Below are positions 23,901 to 38,900 of a stretch of 64,000 nt of DNA, one piece after another. The stretch's first letter is position 1. Each line of letters begins with the position of its first letter. The DNA is taken from assembly GCA_026413225.1 (NCBI GenBank), contig CM048552.1:51227001-51291000 (forward strand). The letters run 5' to 3'. Both the position numbers and the translations under genes were made by a program. The notes under the pieces are model-generated. The model was not told where the DNA came from and did not search any database. It saw only the letters and a program-made list of their open reading frames with translations. Source of the stretch: Otis tarda (lineage: Eukaryota > Chordata > Aves > Otidiformes > Otididae).

Positions 23901-26900
23901 GACTTCAGTGATTATTTTAAAAAGAATCACTTTACCAAAGTATGAGGTTTGCTGCTATAATATTCTTTGTAATGTTTAGGGAATGTGAAGTACGTGACTT
24001 AGACAACTTTTTGATTTTCTTCTAAGGAGTTTTTTTTTCTGAAGTTAGCATTTTCTTTTTAAAACTCAATACCTGAATACAAGTCTATGATTGCACTTTA
24101 GAGAGCTATAATGTAAAGGAAAAATGCATACTGATGGAAAAGATGCTAAAAAAATTTGAAATGGGAGTGGGAAAATGTAAGCATTTTAGAATTTATTAAT
24201 TAATGTATTTAAAATAAACATATCTCCAAACTGGACTAAATTTTAAATGCCTTTTGATGGGAAATGACTGTAGTGCACCCATAGTTCCATTGGTCAGTGG
24301 GACTATTTGTGTTAGTGAAGATGAAAACACACATCAATATGCTTTCAAGCAGATTTGAAGTCTTCATTATCTTTAACATAGTGGTGTTTTTTTTTTCCTT
24401 TTTTTTTTTTTTCCCCTTCTTCATCAGGCAAAACAGACATGTGTGAGCTTGAATTCCAGTTCTTCATATATTGTGAGTGGAGGCCTTGATAACACAGTTA
24501 ATATCTGGGACCTGAAATCCAGAAAGGTTTACCGTAGCCTTAAGGTAAGTTTGGCTGAGGCAGGACTATAACTTTCATGACTTCCGGGTTTTGCTGCCAA
24601 CTGTAAAAAATTATGCTTTAAGTCATGTATCTGTAGGATCAAGTTCACAGATAGGAGCTAGCACACATAGCAAATATCTTGTTTAAGTTTCTTCTTTATG
24701 TGCTGTAAATAGCAAATTTAATTTAATAAGCACACTTAACTTGATGTCTTCAGAGTACAATCCTACAATAATGTATGTTTAAAATTTTCGGAATAGGCTT
24801 GTTATCTTGCAAATTTGTATTGGTGTTCTCTGATGGGATTTTTTCCAAGGGCAGCATTTCAGATAATTACTGTTTCTGATGCGTCAAACAAGAGAACACT
24901 TTTGTGTTTGTAGAATGCTGTAGTAGAACTAATGTTATTCAAGACATTACTGTCGTCTTCTAACTGATCCAGTATGAATTCTGTAAAGCCTTGTTATGAT
25001 GCACAAAAGTTAGGATGATCTAGTATATTTCTATGATGCCTTCAGTAGATGATTTGCTCCTTTAAGTACTGGAATACTGTAAGGTCTCCCTGGAGCTGCC
25101 TTTTCTCCAGGCTGAATAGCCCCAACTCCCTCAGCCTGACCTCATGAGAGAGGTGCTCCAGCCCTCTGATCATCTTCGTGGCCCTCCTCTGGACCCTCTC
25201 CAACTGGTCCATGTCCTTCTTATGTTGGGGGCTCCAGAACTGGACACAGTACTCCAGGTGGGGTCTCACCAGGGCAGAGTAGAGGGGCAGAATCACCTCC
25301 CTCGACCTGCTGGCCACGCTTCTCTTGATGCAGCCCAGGATACAGTTGGCTTTCTGAGCTGCAAGCACACATTGCTGGCTCGTGTGCTTCTCGTCCACCA
25401 GCACTCCCAAATCCTAATTCATTAAAACAATCTTCTGAAAACAATCAGACAGTCGTTAAAATATAATAGCTGATCTACAGGATGTTGTGCTGCTGTTTTC
25501 TAGGGTATTCCGTAATAACTCTAAATAATCTTTTAAAATGTTACAGATGGTCAGAAAAAACCATCAAGCTGAAGTGTTTCTCCAAAAGCACAGATGAGAA
25601 ATGAATGTGGTTATCCTGAATATCTTTAGCCCATCTCTCAATAAACTCTCTCCCGCACAGGATCATAAAGATGAAGTAACGTGTATTGCATATAATTGGA
25701 ATGATTGCTACATTGCTTCTGGATCTTTGAGTGGTGAAATTATCCTACACAGTGTTACCACCAATTTATCAAGTACTCCCTTTGGTTATGGCAGCCGTCA
25801 GGTGGGCTATCTGTATTAAGTTCCTTTCAGGTGTGAAGCTTTAATTCACAGTGTTTAGAAATTGAAAGTACATATGAAGAGCTTTTAAGTTTTGTTAATC
25901 TGCTTCCTTTTAATTTTTAAGAGTGTGCTTACAGAAAGGAAAAACCATGCCATTATGTGTATCTGGTCTTAAATTGTAGTTAACATTATTTATACAAATT
26001 TTTCAAGTACCTTATATATGGGTAACAGCAAATTTTACTTTATAGACTCTGATTGCTGAATAACAAACTTCTGCATGTCTTAGAACTGAACAAAAACCAC
26101 TCAGCTTTACAAACCAAAGCAGGATTTCAATGTATTACTCAACGTATGTTGTTGCAAAGAACAAAGACCATGTAGTTTGGGTTCTGACTTATCCAGAGTA
26201 ACCAGATCTACAACTGAACAGAGCCATCTCTACAGTAGAGTGAATATAAGCCTACATTTGGAAATAATACATTTATTTCATCTGGAAATTATAATTGCAC
26301 AGCTGCTCAAAGAGAAAAGCAATGAGATTTTTTAATATCTACTTACGTGTTTAGGTGAGAGTTTGGATAACTAGTTTGAAGGAAAACTGTGCAAAAGACA
26401 AACACAAAGCGTGTGTACTGCTTAAGGGCCTTAAGGGCTACTGTAATTCCTTTTTGCAGACTCAAGATATTGCAGTATTAGCGGGAATCATTAGGGGAAT
26501 TCCCTTGATATAAGGGTATCTGCAGTAGTAAATGTGCTGTGTTGTCCCCTCGGAAGTTCCAGTGTGCATTCTTAGTGTGAATGTTGTCTTAGGTACAGCT
26601 AAGTGTTTGTATTCTGGGCATTCTTTTATTTTTTTACTGAGTAATTTTTACAGAGGTAGGAGCTGCCTAGGGGATGCAGAACTGTTGCTTTGGTCCTAAA
26701 GCTGACCTTTAATGTCGCAGGGAATACTGAAGTTGTGATTTAGTAATTTTCTGTTACTGCAACAGCTTTTTCAGTCCTCAATTGCAGATAGAATATGAAG
26801 TTAAATTTTTCTTCTGTCTAGCATGAACAATATCACTTGATGAATCTCTTATGACTTCAGAGCATCACAAGAATTGTAGTATACTTTCTGTTGAAAAATC

Positions 26901-29900
26901 TCTGTTAAATTCAAACTATCTCCGCTCTTAGATGCGGAAGTGTCTTTGATTCATGACTAGTCGTATACTTATGTTGAGACAAAATTTTACTTCATACTTG
27001 GTTTGATCTTAAAAATCTATCTACATAGTCAGTTCATTTTTCTGATTTGATTGTTATGATCTTATGAAAAATGTGGATGTAAGGCAGGAGTTAAAGGGAG
27101 ATCCATGGCTGGATTACACAGCTGAGGTGAATATCCAGAGTGGGGACTATGCTGCTAGTTAACTGGAAAATGAAAAAATTCTTATGAGGATGATTTGCAT
27201 CAGTCTGTTTGATATATTCAACTCTTTCCACCAAAAAGTGATTAGGAGCAAGTGATACAGTGAGTAGCTATTTTGGTAGATGAAATGAAGAGGCCTACTG
27301 CAAAGCTGAGTGATCTTAAAGATGGATAAAGATATTTGAAGTGTTAAATCAAAGTAATTGCAAGAACAGAGCTACGATTCTGTACTATTTCTAAAGGGTC
27401 TATAACATTTTCTGAAGGGGGGGCACTTATTTGATTGCACCCTTAGTTTAAAATGGAATCAAGCTATAATTGTGTAATGAGATGGCTACTTGGATCTCCT
27501 AGTTTATCAGCTGATCTTATATCCTAAAAGTTATCTTTGCTCATATGTGCAAAAATAGCTTTATTTTTGGTTTTGGATTTTTACTTAGTGTTTGTAGAGA
27601 ATTGCAGTATTAATTATGCAGTAAAGCAAATATCTGAAGACTTGTGCAATTCTGTTAAATTTAAAAAGCCTTTACCTGATTTATAGTTTAGGGGCCCAGT
27701 TTTCTAAGAGTAAGCTTGAATAGGTACACAGTGTATTGTCCTGCTTGATCCTGGCAGTAGTTGTCTAGCTTAGTGAGGGTCACCACTCCCTAGTAATTCT
27801 TTTTACAGTTGGGGAATGTGAGGTCAAACTAAGCTTATAAAATTTAGCTTGTCTGTGTTTGATTCAGCGTGATGGAGTGTAGTTTCCTTGCCAGTTAATT
27901 TCTGATATTGTATAGTAGAATAGCCCAAGGTTGCAGTGCTTTCTGTGACTTTAAATAATTTTCTTTTCATATGTGTATTGGCTTATATTCTGGTAATTGA
28001 TTTTGATTTAGAAACATCTTTGTGCTTTATTAGAGTTGAGTTCTTGCACAGAGTTGTTTGCAGATCCCGTAATTTGTCTTTGCTGTTGGTATTCATTTAG
28101 ACTACCAGATTCTTATCTGCTTGCTGTTGTGAGGATGAATTAAGGTTTGTTTCGAAACATAATGTTTGTTCAAGTCTTCACTGCTTGGTGCTATTCTCCT
28201 AGCAACAGGATTTAGTTTAGTTGTTTGAACAGCTGTCTGATTGGTAAAGATGTGTGATGAGTTCTAGTCACTCCGTATAGTGAAACAGCTTTAAAAGCTG
28301 GAGACTATCAGCTACCTTTACATCCGCCTTCCCACTTACAAGGCTCACTAAGGTATAAAGGAGATTAAGAAATTTTTAAATACGGTAATCAATGAAGCTA
28401 GACTACTTTTGGTTTAGTTTTGGGCTTTTCACTGGTTTTTTAGTGGTGAAAAACCCTAAGTGTGACTGGAACTTGGCAGTGGACCAACCGCTTTCTGAAG
28501 TGCACTGTTCTTCATTTAACAGTCTTACTGTGAAGCTTAAAGAGAGAATGTTTTTTATTTTCTACAGGAAATCTATTCCAATCACAGCTAAAGCAAAAAG
28601 ATGTATCTAGCTTTTTTTTTGTGCTACCTTGACTGGTAAAATGTTACAAAGAGGACTTAATTGTCTTTTTGTAGCTTCAGTACCTTGTGCTAAGTATGTT
28701 TCTGGTAGATCGGTGTGTGCAGAATTTCCAGAAATCATCAGGAGTTGTATTTGCAAAGATGTAGTGAAACTTGCTGGGTTTTTTTTTCTTTTTTTTTTTT
28801 TTTTTTTTTTTCTCTCCAGTCTTGACAGGTTAGTTCCAAAGCATGACTTTTTCCAAATAATTGTGTCATTTCTAATAATCTTGACATTATTTAGGTATTA
28901 GTAACTAAAATTGTTAGAAAACAGATGCTCCCTTTCTGCTTCTATTCAGACACTTAAGTTTCAGCAAGTGAACAGCTATGCTGACTAAAAATAAAGCAAG
29001 TATCTTAAATATCCCCCTAGATCCAGTTCAGATAAGATACTTAGACTTGCCTAGTCAGATTTTTTTCCCCTATGAAACATGTCCCACACCTTTGTTGTTT
29101 GATTCTGTTGACGAAATTGTAATCTGTAAACATTCTCAGGCTTCTTTTCAGTAAAGTACCAGTGTTTAACTTGTCTCCCACATCCTTAGCTCATTTTTTC
29201 TTGTAACTAGTAAACCTTGCAGTTAAACCATGTAAACCAATATGGGTTGTGTGCCCTTTTTAGGCTTACGATTCCTACTGCTGTCAGTACAAAGGCCGAG
29301 GAACTGTATTGGGGCGGTTTTCAGGCAGGCTGTGTTGGAGGCCCTAATATTAAAAATCTGAGTAACAGAACTCTTGTTTCTAAACCACAACTTAAGAAAA
29401 GGGAGAGGAAATTACAAATGGAAGTTCAGCTTCTTTGGGAAAAACTTGACTAGGAGCGTACTTAAGTTCTGTGTAACTTCATCATACTACCCAAAAATCA
29501 ACTTGTTTTTAAAGACTGATGAAGACTGACTATGTCCTGATTTCTTGTCACTAAGATAAACAAAGACATAAGAAAGTATAAGAAACAAGGAAACATGTAT
29601 TGAAATTAAAACTAGATGATAGAAATTGATCTAGAATACTATGTGTGACAGCTCAAAAATATTTACAGAATTAGGATTTGCAGAGGTACAGAGGGATTAA
29701 AAGTAGGGAAGAAGTCTGGTAAAGAGAAAAGAAAGGAACTGAAGAAGGAAAAAATAAATAACTATGGTTCTATGTTAAGTGTTAAAAATATTAAATTCAG
29801 TGACATAAAAGATGACATTTTCTCTATGAACACACAGCTGTTCATGATGATTTTTTATTTTAACATTCTCTTTGATAATAAATGTAATCAGAGGGACAAG

Positions 29901-32900
29901 GTTGAAAAAGTAACTTGAGCATTACAACAAAAAGAGTACTGTAAAAGAGAAGTTTTAGTTTTAAGTGGTTGCATTAGATTATCCTGGATCTGTCTCCTAT
30001 GGTGAGTGTGGAAGGCTCCCTTCTGCCTTTTTCAGAACTTTGGTATTGAACACTTTCACTTATACAATGCAGGACTAAGTAGCTTGAATGTCTGGTCAAG
30101 GGTAATAGTTCTTCTGTTCCTGTACAAGGAGTTCCATTCCTTTGCAGCACTGAGTCACAAAAAAAAGATATTTTTCTGTGTATACTTGTCAGTTTTCATA
30201 GTGTCTATATGTGTGTTTTAACTTTGCTCCAGTGAACACTGGATAGCATGTTGGCTTTTTCTTTGTTTTGTTGCAAAGTTTGGTGTAGAGTGAGTCAATA
30301 TTTTAAAGATAAAGACAGAATGCTACTTCATGAAGCCTGTTCTCATTCTAAAATACAGTTTTTAATTTGATTATGGATTAGGTGAGAAATGAGGAAAATG
30401 TAGCTGAGACTTGTAAGTCATATTGTTTGACCACTTGCATCTTAATACTTGATGCTTCCGCGTATGACTTAATTGTCTGCTCTTTCTAACTGTGCTAAGC
30501 TTAAAGCTGTATTTTTTTCACCCAGATGTTTCTCAGTCGAAGTATTTTTTTAAGAAAACATCAAATTAAGTGACTCACTTCTGAGAGGAGAAATGTTTTG
30601 GTTTTGTCTTGTCAAGCAGCCTTTCAGAAATGAGGTTCTTTCATGCCTCCAGCTGTCTGGGCAGGAGTTTGAAACTTGGATGTGTAGCATACTGTCAGGG
30701 ATGCCAATATGATGCATTTGACTTCGTAAAAGTGTGCACAAATTTAAGTGCCTCTGTTCCTTGAGTTTGATCTAGTAATTGCGTTGTTGAGGTGTGAATA
30801 GGAGCTTTATTGGCAACCTGAAATTAGACTCTTAAGAAGCTCTGAGGAAACACCGTGACTTCAATGAGAAGTGGGGAACAGAGGTAATATGGGAAGGTAT
30901 GTATATGGAGACAATGGAGAACTTGCCTTGGGCCTGTGAGATTAGAAAGAAAAATCAGAAAAGGAAATGGGAGACTTGGTAGGATAGCAAGGGAGGTTTG
31001 AGGAGAGCTAGGAGAGAGTAATCTTTCCAGTGAGACATGCAATACAAGTGCTAGAAGTTATGTTGGAGGCATATGAACCAACATGTATCTTCATTAAAAT
31101 GAAGTTAAAGAGAAAAATAGGATAAAATCCAGTACAGTGCATTTTAGTGTGTTTTACATTAGAAAAATATAATGACTTTTTGAGAGCATTTTCAGACAAA
31201 TAAAATGTAATAGTTCTCCATTGTCTGGGCTTGAGTAAAAAGCTCTTGATTCAGTGCCTTGTGAGAAAATAGTAGAGAGGATGGAGGTTAGAAAGGAACA
31301 GAGGATTGGTAAGAAGTTGGTTGTAGGAAAGAAGACAGTAAGTGATATTGAAAAAAAGTATTTGTTTGGTTTATCAGTAGCTAGTCTTGTTTAATATTTT
31401 CAGTAATGGTTATGATATGAGAAGTAGAGCTACAATGAGATGCAGCTGGAAAGTATTGCCCATAAGAGAGGATTTCATCAGTATCCCGAAGGGATTGAAA
31501 TAATAGATGTGGGAACAACTATGGCAGTATAGAAATCAAGGTACCAGTCTTAGGTCTCAACTCAGGCTTTTGGGAATTCCCTGGGAATTTGAAAATTCCC
31601 AAGGGAAAGAAAACTCGGACTTCTTAATCATAAAATGGCAATGGGCAACCTACACAGATTGGATCACAAAAAGAAAATGCAATCTAGGCTGTGTTGGGAT
31701 GAGTATTTACAGTACAAAATGGAGGAAGCGTTAGTGCCTTTGGAAAGGCAGTCGCACAATTTTTTGAGGATCATACAAGATTTTGTCCATATTCAAGAAA
31801 GATTCAAACTGGGAGAGCTGCAAAGAGACTGTGATGGTACTGAAAAACCAGTCTAAGGAGACTGAGTCTCACTTTTTGTTTATGGCAAAATAAAGCCTGA
31901 AAGAAGGTGAGGTGGCTGTTTATTAGAACATGGAAAAGCGGCACCAAGGAGTCAGGAAACAGGCTGAGTGTAAGGGCATTATTGTCACAGGAGTGCACTT
32001 GTGCAAATGGGTCATAAATAAAATAAATCTGTAAACTGAGTATTGTAGTTTGCTTTTAGAGCAGTGAGGTTCTGAAACATCCTCTGAAGCAATATGATGG
32101 AAATACTTACCTGCCTCTGGAAGGCAAGTTAAATTCCTGTATGACATGATTCTGTGATAGCAGGACTGCTTGTGATAAACCAGGCATATTATCCTTTTCT
32201 GTGGTCTGAGCTCAGAGTGAAGTCTGTTCTTCTGCAGGACCTCCATACTCGCATAACTCTGGAATCTGTGTGTCTTATCAAATTGGCTTATATCCAAGTA
32301 CTTAAAATCAGTGGAGGGGAATTAAATTTAACATTCTTGGCAGGAGACCAATCAGTGAAATAATGTAGCTTTTGACTCCTTTAATTTTAGATGTGATATG
32401 TGTGTGTTGGTTGTTTTTTGTTTTTTTTTTTTTTTTTGTAGTGTGTATGATGGCATGATACTTGCTGAAAAATCAAGAAACTCTTTTCTAGACTGTTTTT
32501 TTTTGGTTTGTTTGTTTGTTTGTTTTTTTTTTTTTTGCCCACGTCCTTCATTTTATTGATCAGCTCATATGGTACCCCATACACAAATCAGTCTACCCCC
32601 TGACAGCAAAAATGGCTGAAGTGTGAAATAGTGTGAAGTGAACCATTTTTTTTTATTTTTATTTTTTAGAGTGGCCAGCCTTTATAAACTACTTAATGTA
32701 ACATCTGTATTCCTAATGTATTTGTGTGTTTAAAAAAATAATGTGGTATTTAATAGTAGTATTATAATTCATTTTTTGTCTGTTTCACAGCCTATTCGAC
32801 ACTTGAAGTATTCATCCTTTAAGAAATCCTTGCTGGGCAGTGTTTCTGACAGTGGAAATGTAACTCTGTGGGATGTAAATAGCCAGAACCCATATCATAA

Positions 32901-35900
32901 TTTTGAAAATACTCATAAAGCACCAGCTTCAGAAATCTGCTTTTCTCCAGTCAATAAGCTACTGCTTGTAACTGTAGGTTTGGATAAAAGAATTATTCTC
33001 TATGACACTTCAAGTAAAAAGTGAGTATATTAAAGACATTTGATTTTATAGGATCCTGATTTGATTTTTATAAACTGAAAAAGCATGCTGAACTATGAAA
33101 TATTTAATTCAGACCATGTTCAGAATGGTTGAAGTGGTTGGCATATTGTGACTGGAGAATCTGTCCCATAGTCCAGTTTGTTTTTTAATTTAAAAAACAA
33201 ACAAACCCAAACAATCAAAAAACCTAAGGTATGTGGGAACTAATTGAGGTGCTACATAAGTGACCACTCCCAAGTGCCTGGGCTTTTCCGTTAATACAGA
33301 GCAATTGGCTTCTGTGAGGGGCAGTGCAGCCTGTGAAGACCTGCAGCCACCTGAGCTTAGCCTGCCTGCTTCTAGTTCAAGATACAAGACCTAACTGTGG
33401 TTCACAGAGTGGCTGAGGTAGTGAGCCTTAAATAGGCAAGAGTATTCATTGGAAAAGCAGGAAGCGTGGGGCATAGGTGATGGGACTGTGCAATAAGAGG
33501 GTAGGATGGCAAACAGTTTCATGGGACTTTGGTTCTGGTGTGGATAGTGCTTTCACTCTAGCTGAATAAGAGCAAGGGTAGTTCTACTACACCCCTCCTC
33601 TAGTTCGATGGGCTGTAATAGAAGGATCCAAACTAGGGCCTGAAATTCTTCCTAGAGTTGTGGGAAGGTTAGAGTTGATAGGCTTGGGAAGCTAGAGGAT
33701 GTATGTGGTATGATTGCTGCTGGAATTGGTGATACTGGTAAATAATGTAGGTGTCAGAACTGCTGTTATGAGGGCAGTTTTGTCCTGTTCTGGTGAAATT
33801 TTTTGTCAGATGCAGTCTTCAATTTATTAAGCCTGAAATATTCTATTTCACAGAATTTACTTGGCACTGGAGAAGTGGAACTACTTGACCTGTAGCTGAA
33901 TTATGAAAGCTATGGGGTTTTTTTAGGTACTGTTTTGAAAAGTCTTAACTTTTGAACTCTAAAAGGTTCTTTATCCTGTCCTTTCTCCTGCTTGAAGATT
34001 ACTTACAACAATAGTAGCTGATTTTCCACTGACAACAGTAGACTTCATGCCTGATGGTACTACTTTGGCTATAGGATGTTCCCGGGGAAAAATCTGCCAG
34101 TATGACTTAAGACAATTGGCATCACCAGTGAAAACAGTTATTGCTCACAAAGGCTGTGTGAAATGCATACGTCTTCAGTTCAGTAGCGCTGTTTCCAAGG
34201 TAAAAAAAACTTTCCTTTTTATTGTTCAATATGCAGATTAGTGAAAGCAAAGCATAAGTTTAAGTTCTAAAGAAATGCTAGCATTCAATTTCTAAATATT
34301 ACAGATATCAAAAAAAGTGGTTCATGCTGACATAGAACTAAGATTGAGCAGTTTAAGTGCCATTTTAGGGGGTTTTAATGTGGAATTCCCCCTACCCTAG
34401 CCTCAATGTGGAAATGATTGAAAGTGTAGTCTTACCTTTCCTAGTGTGAATATGCTGCTGTTGCAGATCAGTTTGTGGCACCTTAGATTCGTTTGTAGGC
34501 AGTAGCAGAAAAATACGTAATGGCCCTTGCGTTTAAGGGGAAGAGACAGAGCTGCCCATCTTGACGTATTTTGCATGGCCTTATATATGGCTTTCTGCAG
34601 GCACATAGAAAAAGTGTAGAAGTTGATAAAATAATAGAGGAGGCTTAAGAGGTACTTCCAAGACTTAGTTAGGCTCTACTCTATCCAGAAACCCCACATG
34701 TCCATTCAGTGTAGTTGGAGAGAACCTTTGAAGTGCGTTCTTTAGCACTTACCTTCCAGCAAACTTGCTGCTAGTGGTTGACTATTCATGTACCATTTGG
34801 AGTCCCTAATAATGTAATCTCTTATTTTTCCTATGCCTAAGCCTAGGATCCAAACTGGCTTGTGCTAGGTCACTCCGTTATTACTTGAAGTTCTTTTGCA
34901 GGTCCATAGATCATAGAATCATGGAATAATAGGGTGGGTTCAAAGGGACCTTTAAAGGTCATCTAGTCCAACCACCCCTGTAAGGAGCAGGGACATCTCC
35001 AACCAGATCCAGTTGCTCAGAGCCCCGTCCAACCTGGCCTTGAATGTTTCCAGGGATGGGGCATCCACCACCTCTCTGGCCAACCTCTTCCAGTGTCTTA
35101 CCACTCATTGTAAAATCTACCTGCCTCTATTTTAAAACCATTACCCCTTGTCCTATCGCAACAGGCCCTACCGAACAGCCTCTCCCCATCTTTCCTGCAG
35201 GTCCCCTTTAGTTACTGGAAGGCTGCTATAAGGTCTCCCCAGAGCCTTCTATTCTCTAGACTGAAAAGCCCCAGCTTTCTCAGCCTTTCTTCATAGGAGA
35301 GGTGCTCCAGCCCTCTGGTCATCCTCACGGCCTTATGTTTCCCATGTCCTTTGAAGCTATGTTAAGATGCTTGCTTCCTTTTTTTTTTTTTTTTTTTTAA
35401 TGTATTTGTAAAGGCATATCTTCTAGGCAACATTTGCAACTTGAACTGAATTTTTTTTTCTTAGTATTTTAAAACAGAAAGAACATTGGCTTATATTTTT
35501 ACTTTAGGTGAAGGAAAGACAACTTCTCTTAATTTGTTCTATTTTTTTCTTCAGTCTAACCTTGCAGGTTCTTCAAATAAACCTGTATCCAAAAGAGCAG
35601 AAGTCAAAGCTGGTAGTAATCTTGGAGGAATTCAAAATATTGGCATAAAAAATGTTGCCTCTCAAGCATCAGCAGCAGTTTCATCTCATCTGACATTGCT
35701 AAATGAGAATAAGGGAGGAGAGATTCTTCAGGAGAAAACAGGTAGTGCCTTCTTCCTACTCTTATAATAATATTTGGCATAATGTAGAAGGTAGAAAGAA
35801 TATTCCGTGCCTTGACCATTACAGTATAAAAAATTTAACTGAGGGAAGAGCATTTGTTTGAAAGAACTGTGTGTATATGCATACACATCTGCACCTTCTT

Positions 35901-38900
35901 TTACCTCCCCTACTGCATTAGACATACTATGAGACTGTGGGGAGTGAATTGGGTTCTACTACAAGCTTTAAACACGTGAAGTCTAAAATTCTGGACCTGA
36001 AGTAAAAGTATGTATTTAAAGTTTAAAGGAGAAAGCCTCACAGTGTCACCATAGATTTATCACTTGTGCTATGACTTCCTGTAGATTATCCTTATGTACA
36101 CAATGTATTTTCTGACACAATGTCTTTATGGAATACAGCTACTAATGGTTTGTAATTCTATTAATAAACAGGAGTAACAGACCTCATCTAAAAAAAAGGT
36201 CCAGACAGAACACAGGAAAAATAACCTAGTCCAAAAACCCAAGTGAGAACTGACAGTATTTTTGTGTGAGGTGTGATTCCAATATCACATGTTAGGAAAG
36301 ATGTTAAATATAGTTGCAAGTATGATTAGTTGTATAACTGTACTTGCTATTTATGCTTCTGAAATTAACAAGTTCTTTATAAGAATTCTGAGCATTATTC
36401 TAAGATTTTGCAACTGTCTGAAATGTACTCTTAAAATTTTATTTAATTCAGGAGTTCTAAAAATATGGTCAACTCAGTAACACTGTTAGCTTGATTCTTG
36501 AAAAAAAAAATCCTCAAGCTATTTTAATGCAACAGCACTTTTCCCCTCCCTTTTTAAATAAGAAGAAATACATTTAGCAACAGTAATTAGGCAATAAGCC
36601 ACTGTGGTCCATAGAGGCACGTATTAATGATCTCCCTTGGGTATGCAGTGAAGTACGAGATGAAGTAGAATGCTTCTTCCTATGTACGTAAGAAGTGTTG
36701 CTAGTCAACATTACTGAATGGTGTGGAAAATTTTATTTCAGTTAAAATATATGATTTATTATCTTTCTTTGAAGATATAATGGCTGTTATCCCTTAAATA
36801 GGAGCTTGCATGATAAATACATGTTTTAAGAAAATAAAGGCTAACCAAGTAAAACAAATGTTTTTCATTAAATTGTATGTTCACTTTAGAAGTAAAGACC
36901 GCTGTATACTTCAGCAGATATGATCTTTAAACTTAAAAATGGGAATGAATGAGAGAGCACAAACTGCATTTCTTCTGTGGATACTCTTCTAGACCCTGAT
37001 TATGGGGCTTAACTTTGGAGAAATAAGGGGCATTCAGTGAAGTGATCCGAGAGCATATTTAAAACAAAACTCTCTCTGTTCATGTAACTTATAAATGGAT
37101 TGAGGCTTTTTGTCACAAGTATTTTAAAGTGCAAAAGTATAAACGAAGTCAGAATGTGATGAGAAGGTTGGATGTCCTTTGAGCTGGCTTCCCATAAACT
37201 TCAATTTAACAGCTGTGCTCTGGTGTAGGTATTTACTACATTTAGACTACTGGGAATGGTAAAAATACACAAAAGACATTTTGCCCTATTTTATATTACG
37301 CTTTTTCCACGTAGATCCTCTGTAGGTTCTGCCATACATTGATACTCCACTTCTAGTTTGATTTAGTATCCCAAGTATTTACTTAAGTAGCAAGTGCAAT
37401 CCTATGAATGTGTCACAACTGACCCATCTGAAGGTGGGGAAATATTACTATATTAATACACTTAAAAGGGAAACCTTAAACCTGACTCAAGTTCCAGTTT
37501 ATGTAAGTACTTGAACATGAATAATTGTAGTTATCCGCACACTCACATTTGGATCTCTTGAACCAGTAATCCCCCATAGAGAAGTAGCTACACGTTTTAT
37601 GAACAGTGGTTTGCTTATTTTTTTTTTTTAATTAAAGTAGATATTAAGTAAACCTTCTGTATGTATAGATCATTTATTTACAGGATATGTAATAAATATT
37701 TATTGCACATAAATAAATACAAATATTGTGCAATATGTAAATATTTGTATTTATTTATGTATTGCACAGCACTAATGCTCATTGCATGATTTTAACTTAT
37801 ACAAACAAAATCTAGGAACTTTTAGAGTTAGGAGTTCAGTGAGGGCAGAATAACAGCTTGCTTACGAGTCCTGATTCGGTTTTCAAACATACTAAATTGT
37901 GAAAGTTACTTAGGTGGGTATCTTAGCAGCTCAATTCACTTCTCCATGTATGCGTCCTCTAAAAACTGCACTTTGAATGATTACTGGGGTTTTTTTGGAC
38001 TTAAGATATGCTTCCATTCTGCAGACAGCTGTCCCTGCTACCATGCATACAAAAGCTAACTTTTTTCCTCTGGATTGGGTCAGGGATGGGGCTTAAGTGT
38101 GGAGTAGGAAGAGGTCTAGGAACAAGTTTCTTTTGTCTGCAACTGTAACTACACTCCCGTTTCCTAATATTAGAAATAAACGAGAATATCCTAATATCAG
38201 GTAAGCTTTAAAATAGATGTTTCATAGAGCTACCTTTAGGATGCTTCATGGCCAGAGTGAAGCAGATTTCTCTTCTTGGAGAATAAATTTAAATTTTAAT
38301 AATTTGAATGTGATCACCTTCTTTGTGGAAGATGCATTCATTGGTTTTCTCTTCACCTGATACACCATGAAGTTGCTCCATCTGTCATGTAGATTTATCT
38401 GAAAATGAGTGCATTCTCCAGTTATACAATTCTCCTTTTTAAAAAGAGGAAAGGAATCCAACTGTATCTTCTTTTTTGTTAACAAGTATCTTAACTTTTA
38501 CTTATAGTCACTTGCGATGACAGCCAAAATGAGGAAGTTTGAAGTTGACTCTAACTGTAATCTGTAGAAAGTTATAAAGTTCTTGCTGGAGTTACCAGAC
38601 ATCATGCTTGATGTGAGACTGTTTAGGAATAAGGTATGTTATTTTTGGAAAATGTCAATTACTAACTGAATGCTATTGTCCTTTTAAGGCTTTCCCCATA
38701 GTTGCAGCTTGGATGTGATTCCATCTAAAGAAACAGATCATGGGAAAAGTGCTGATTTAAATAATTTTGACGATTTGGGTCGAAATAGTTTAGGAGATGT
38801 ATTTTCTCCAGTCAGAGATGGTAAGTTGCTGATATTGAAATTTGAAAGCATAATTCATCCGCATATAGCGTGACATCTTGACACTTGTGTGCTACCAACC

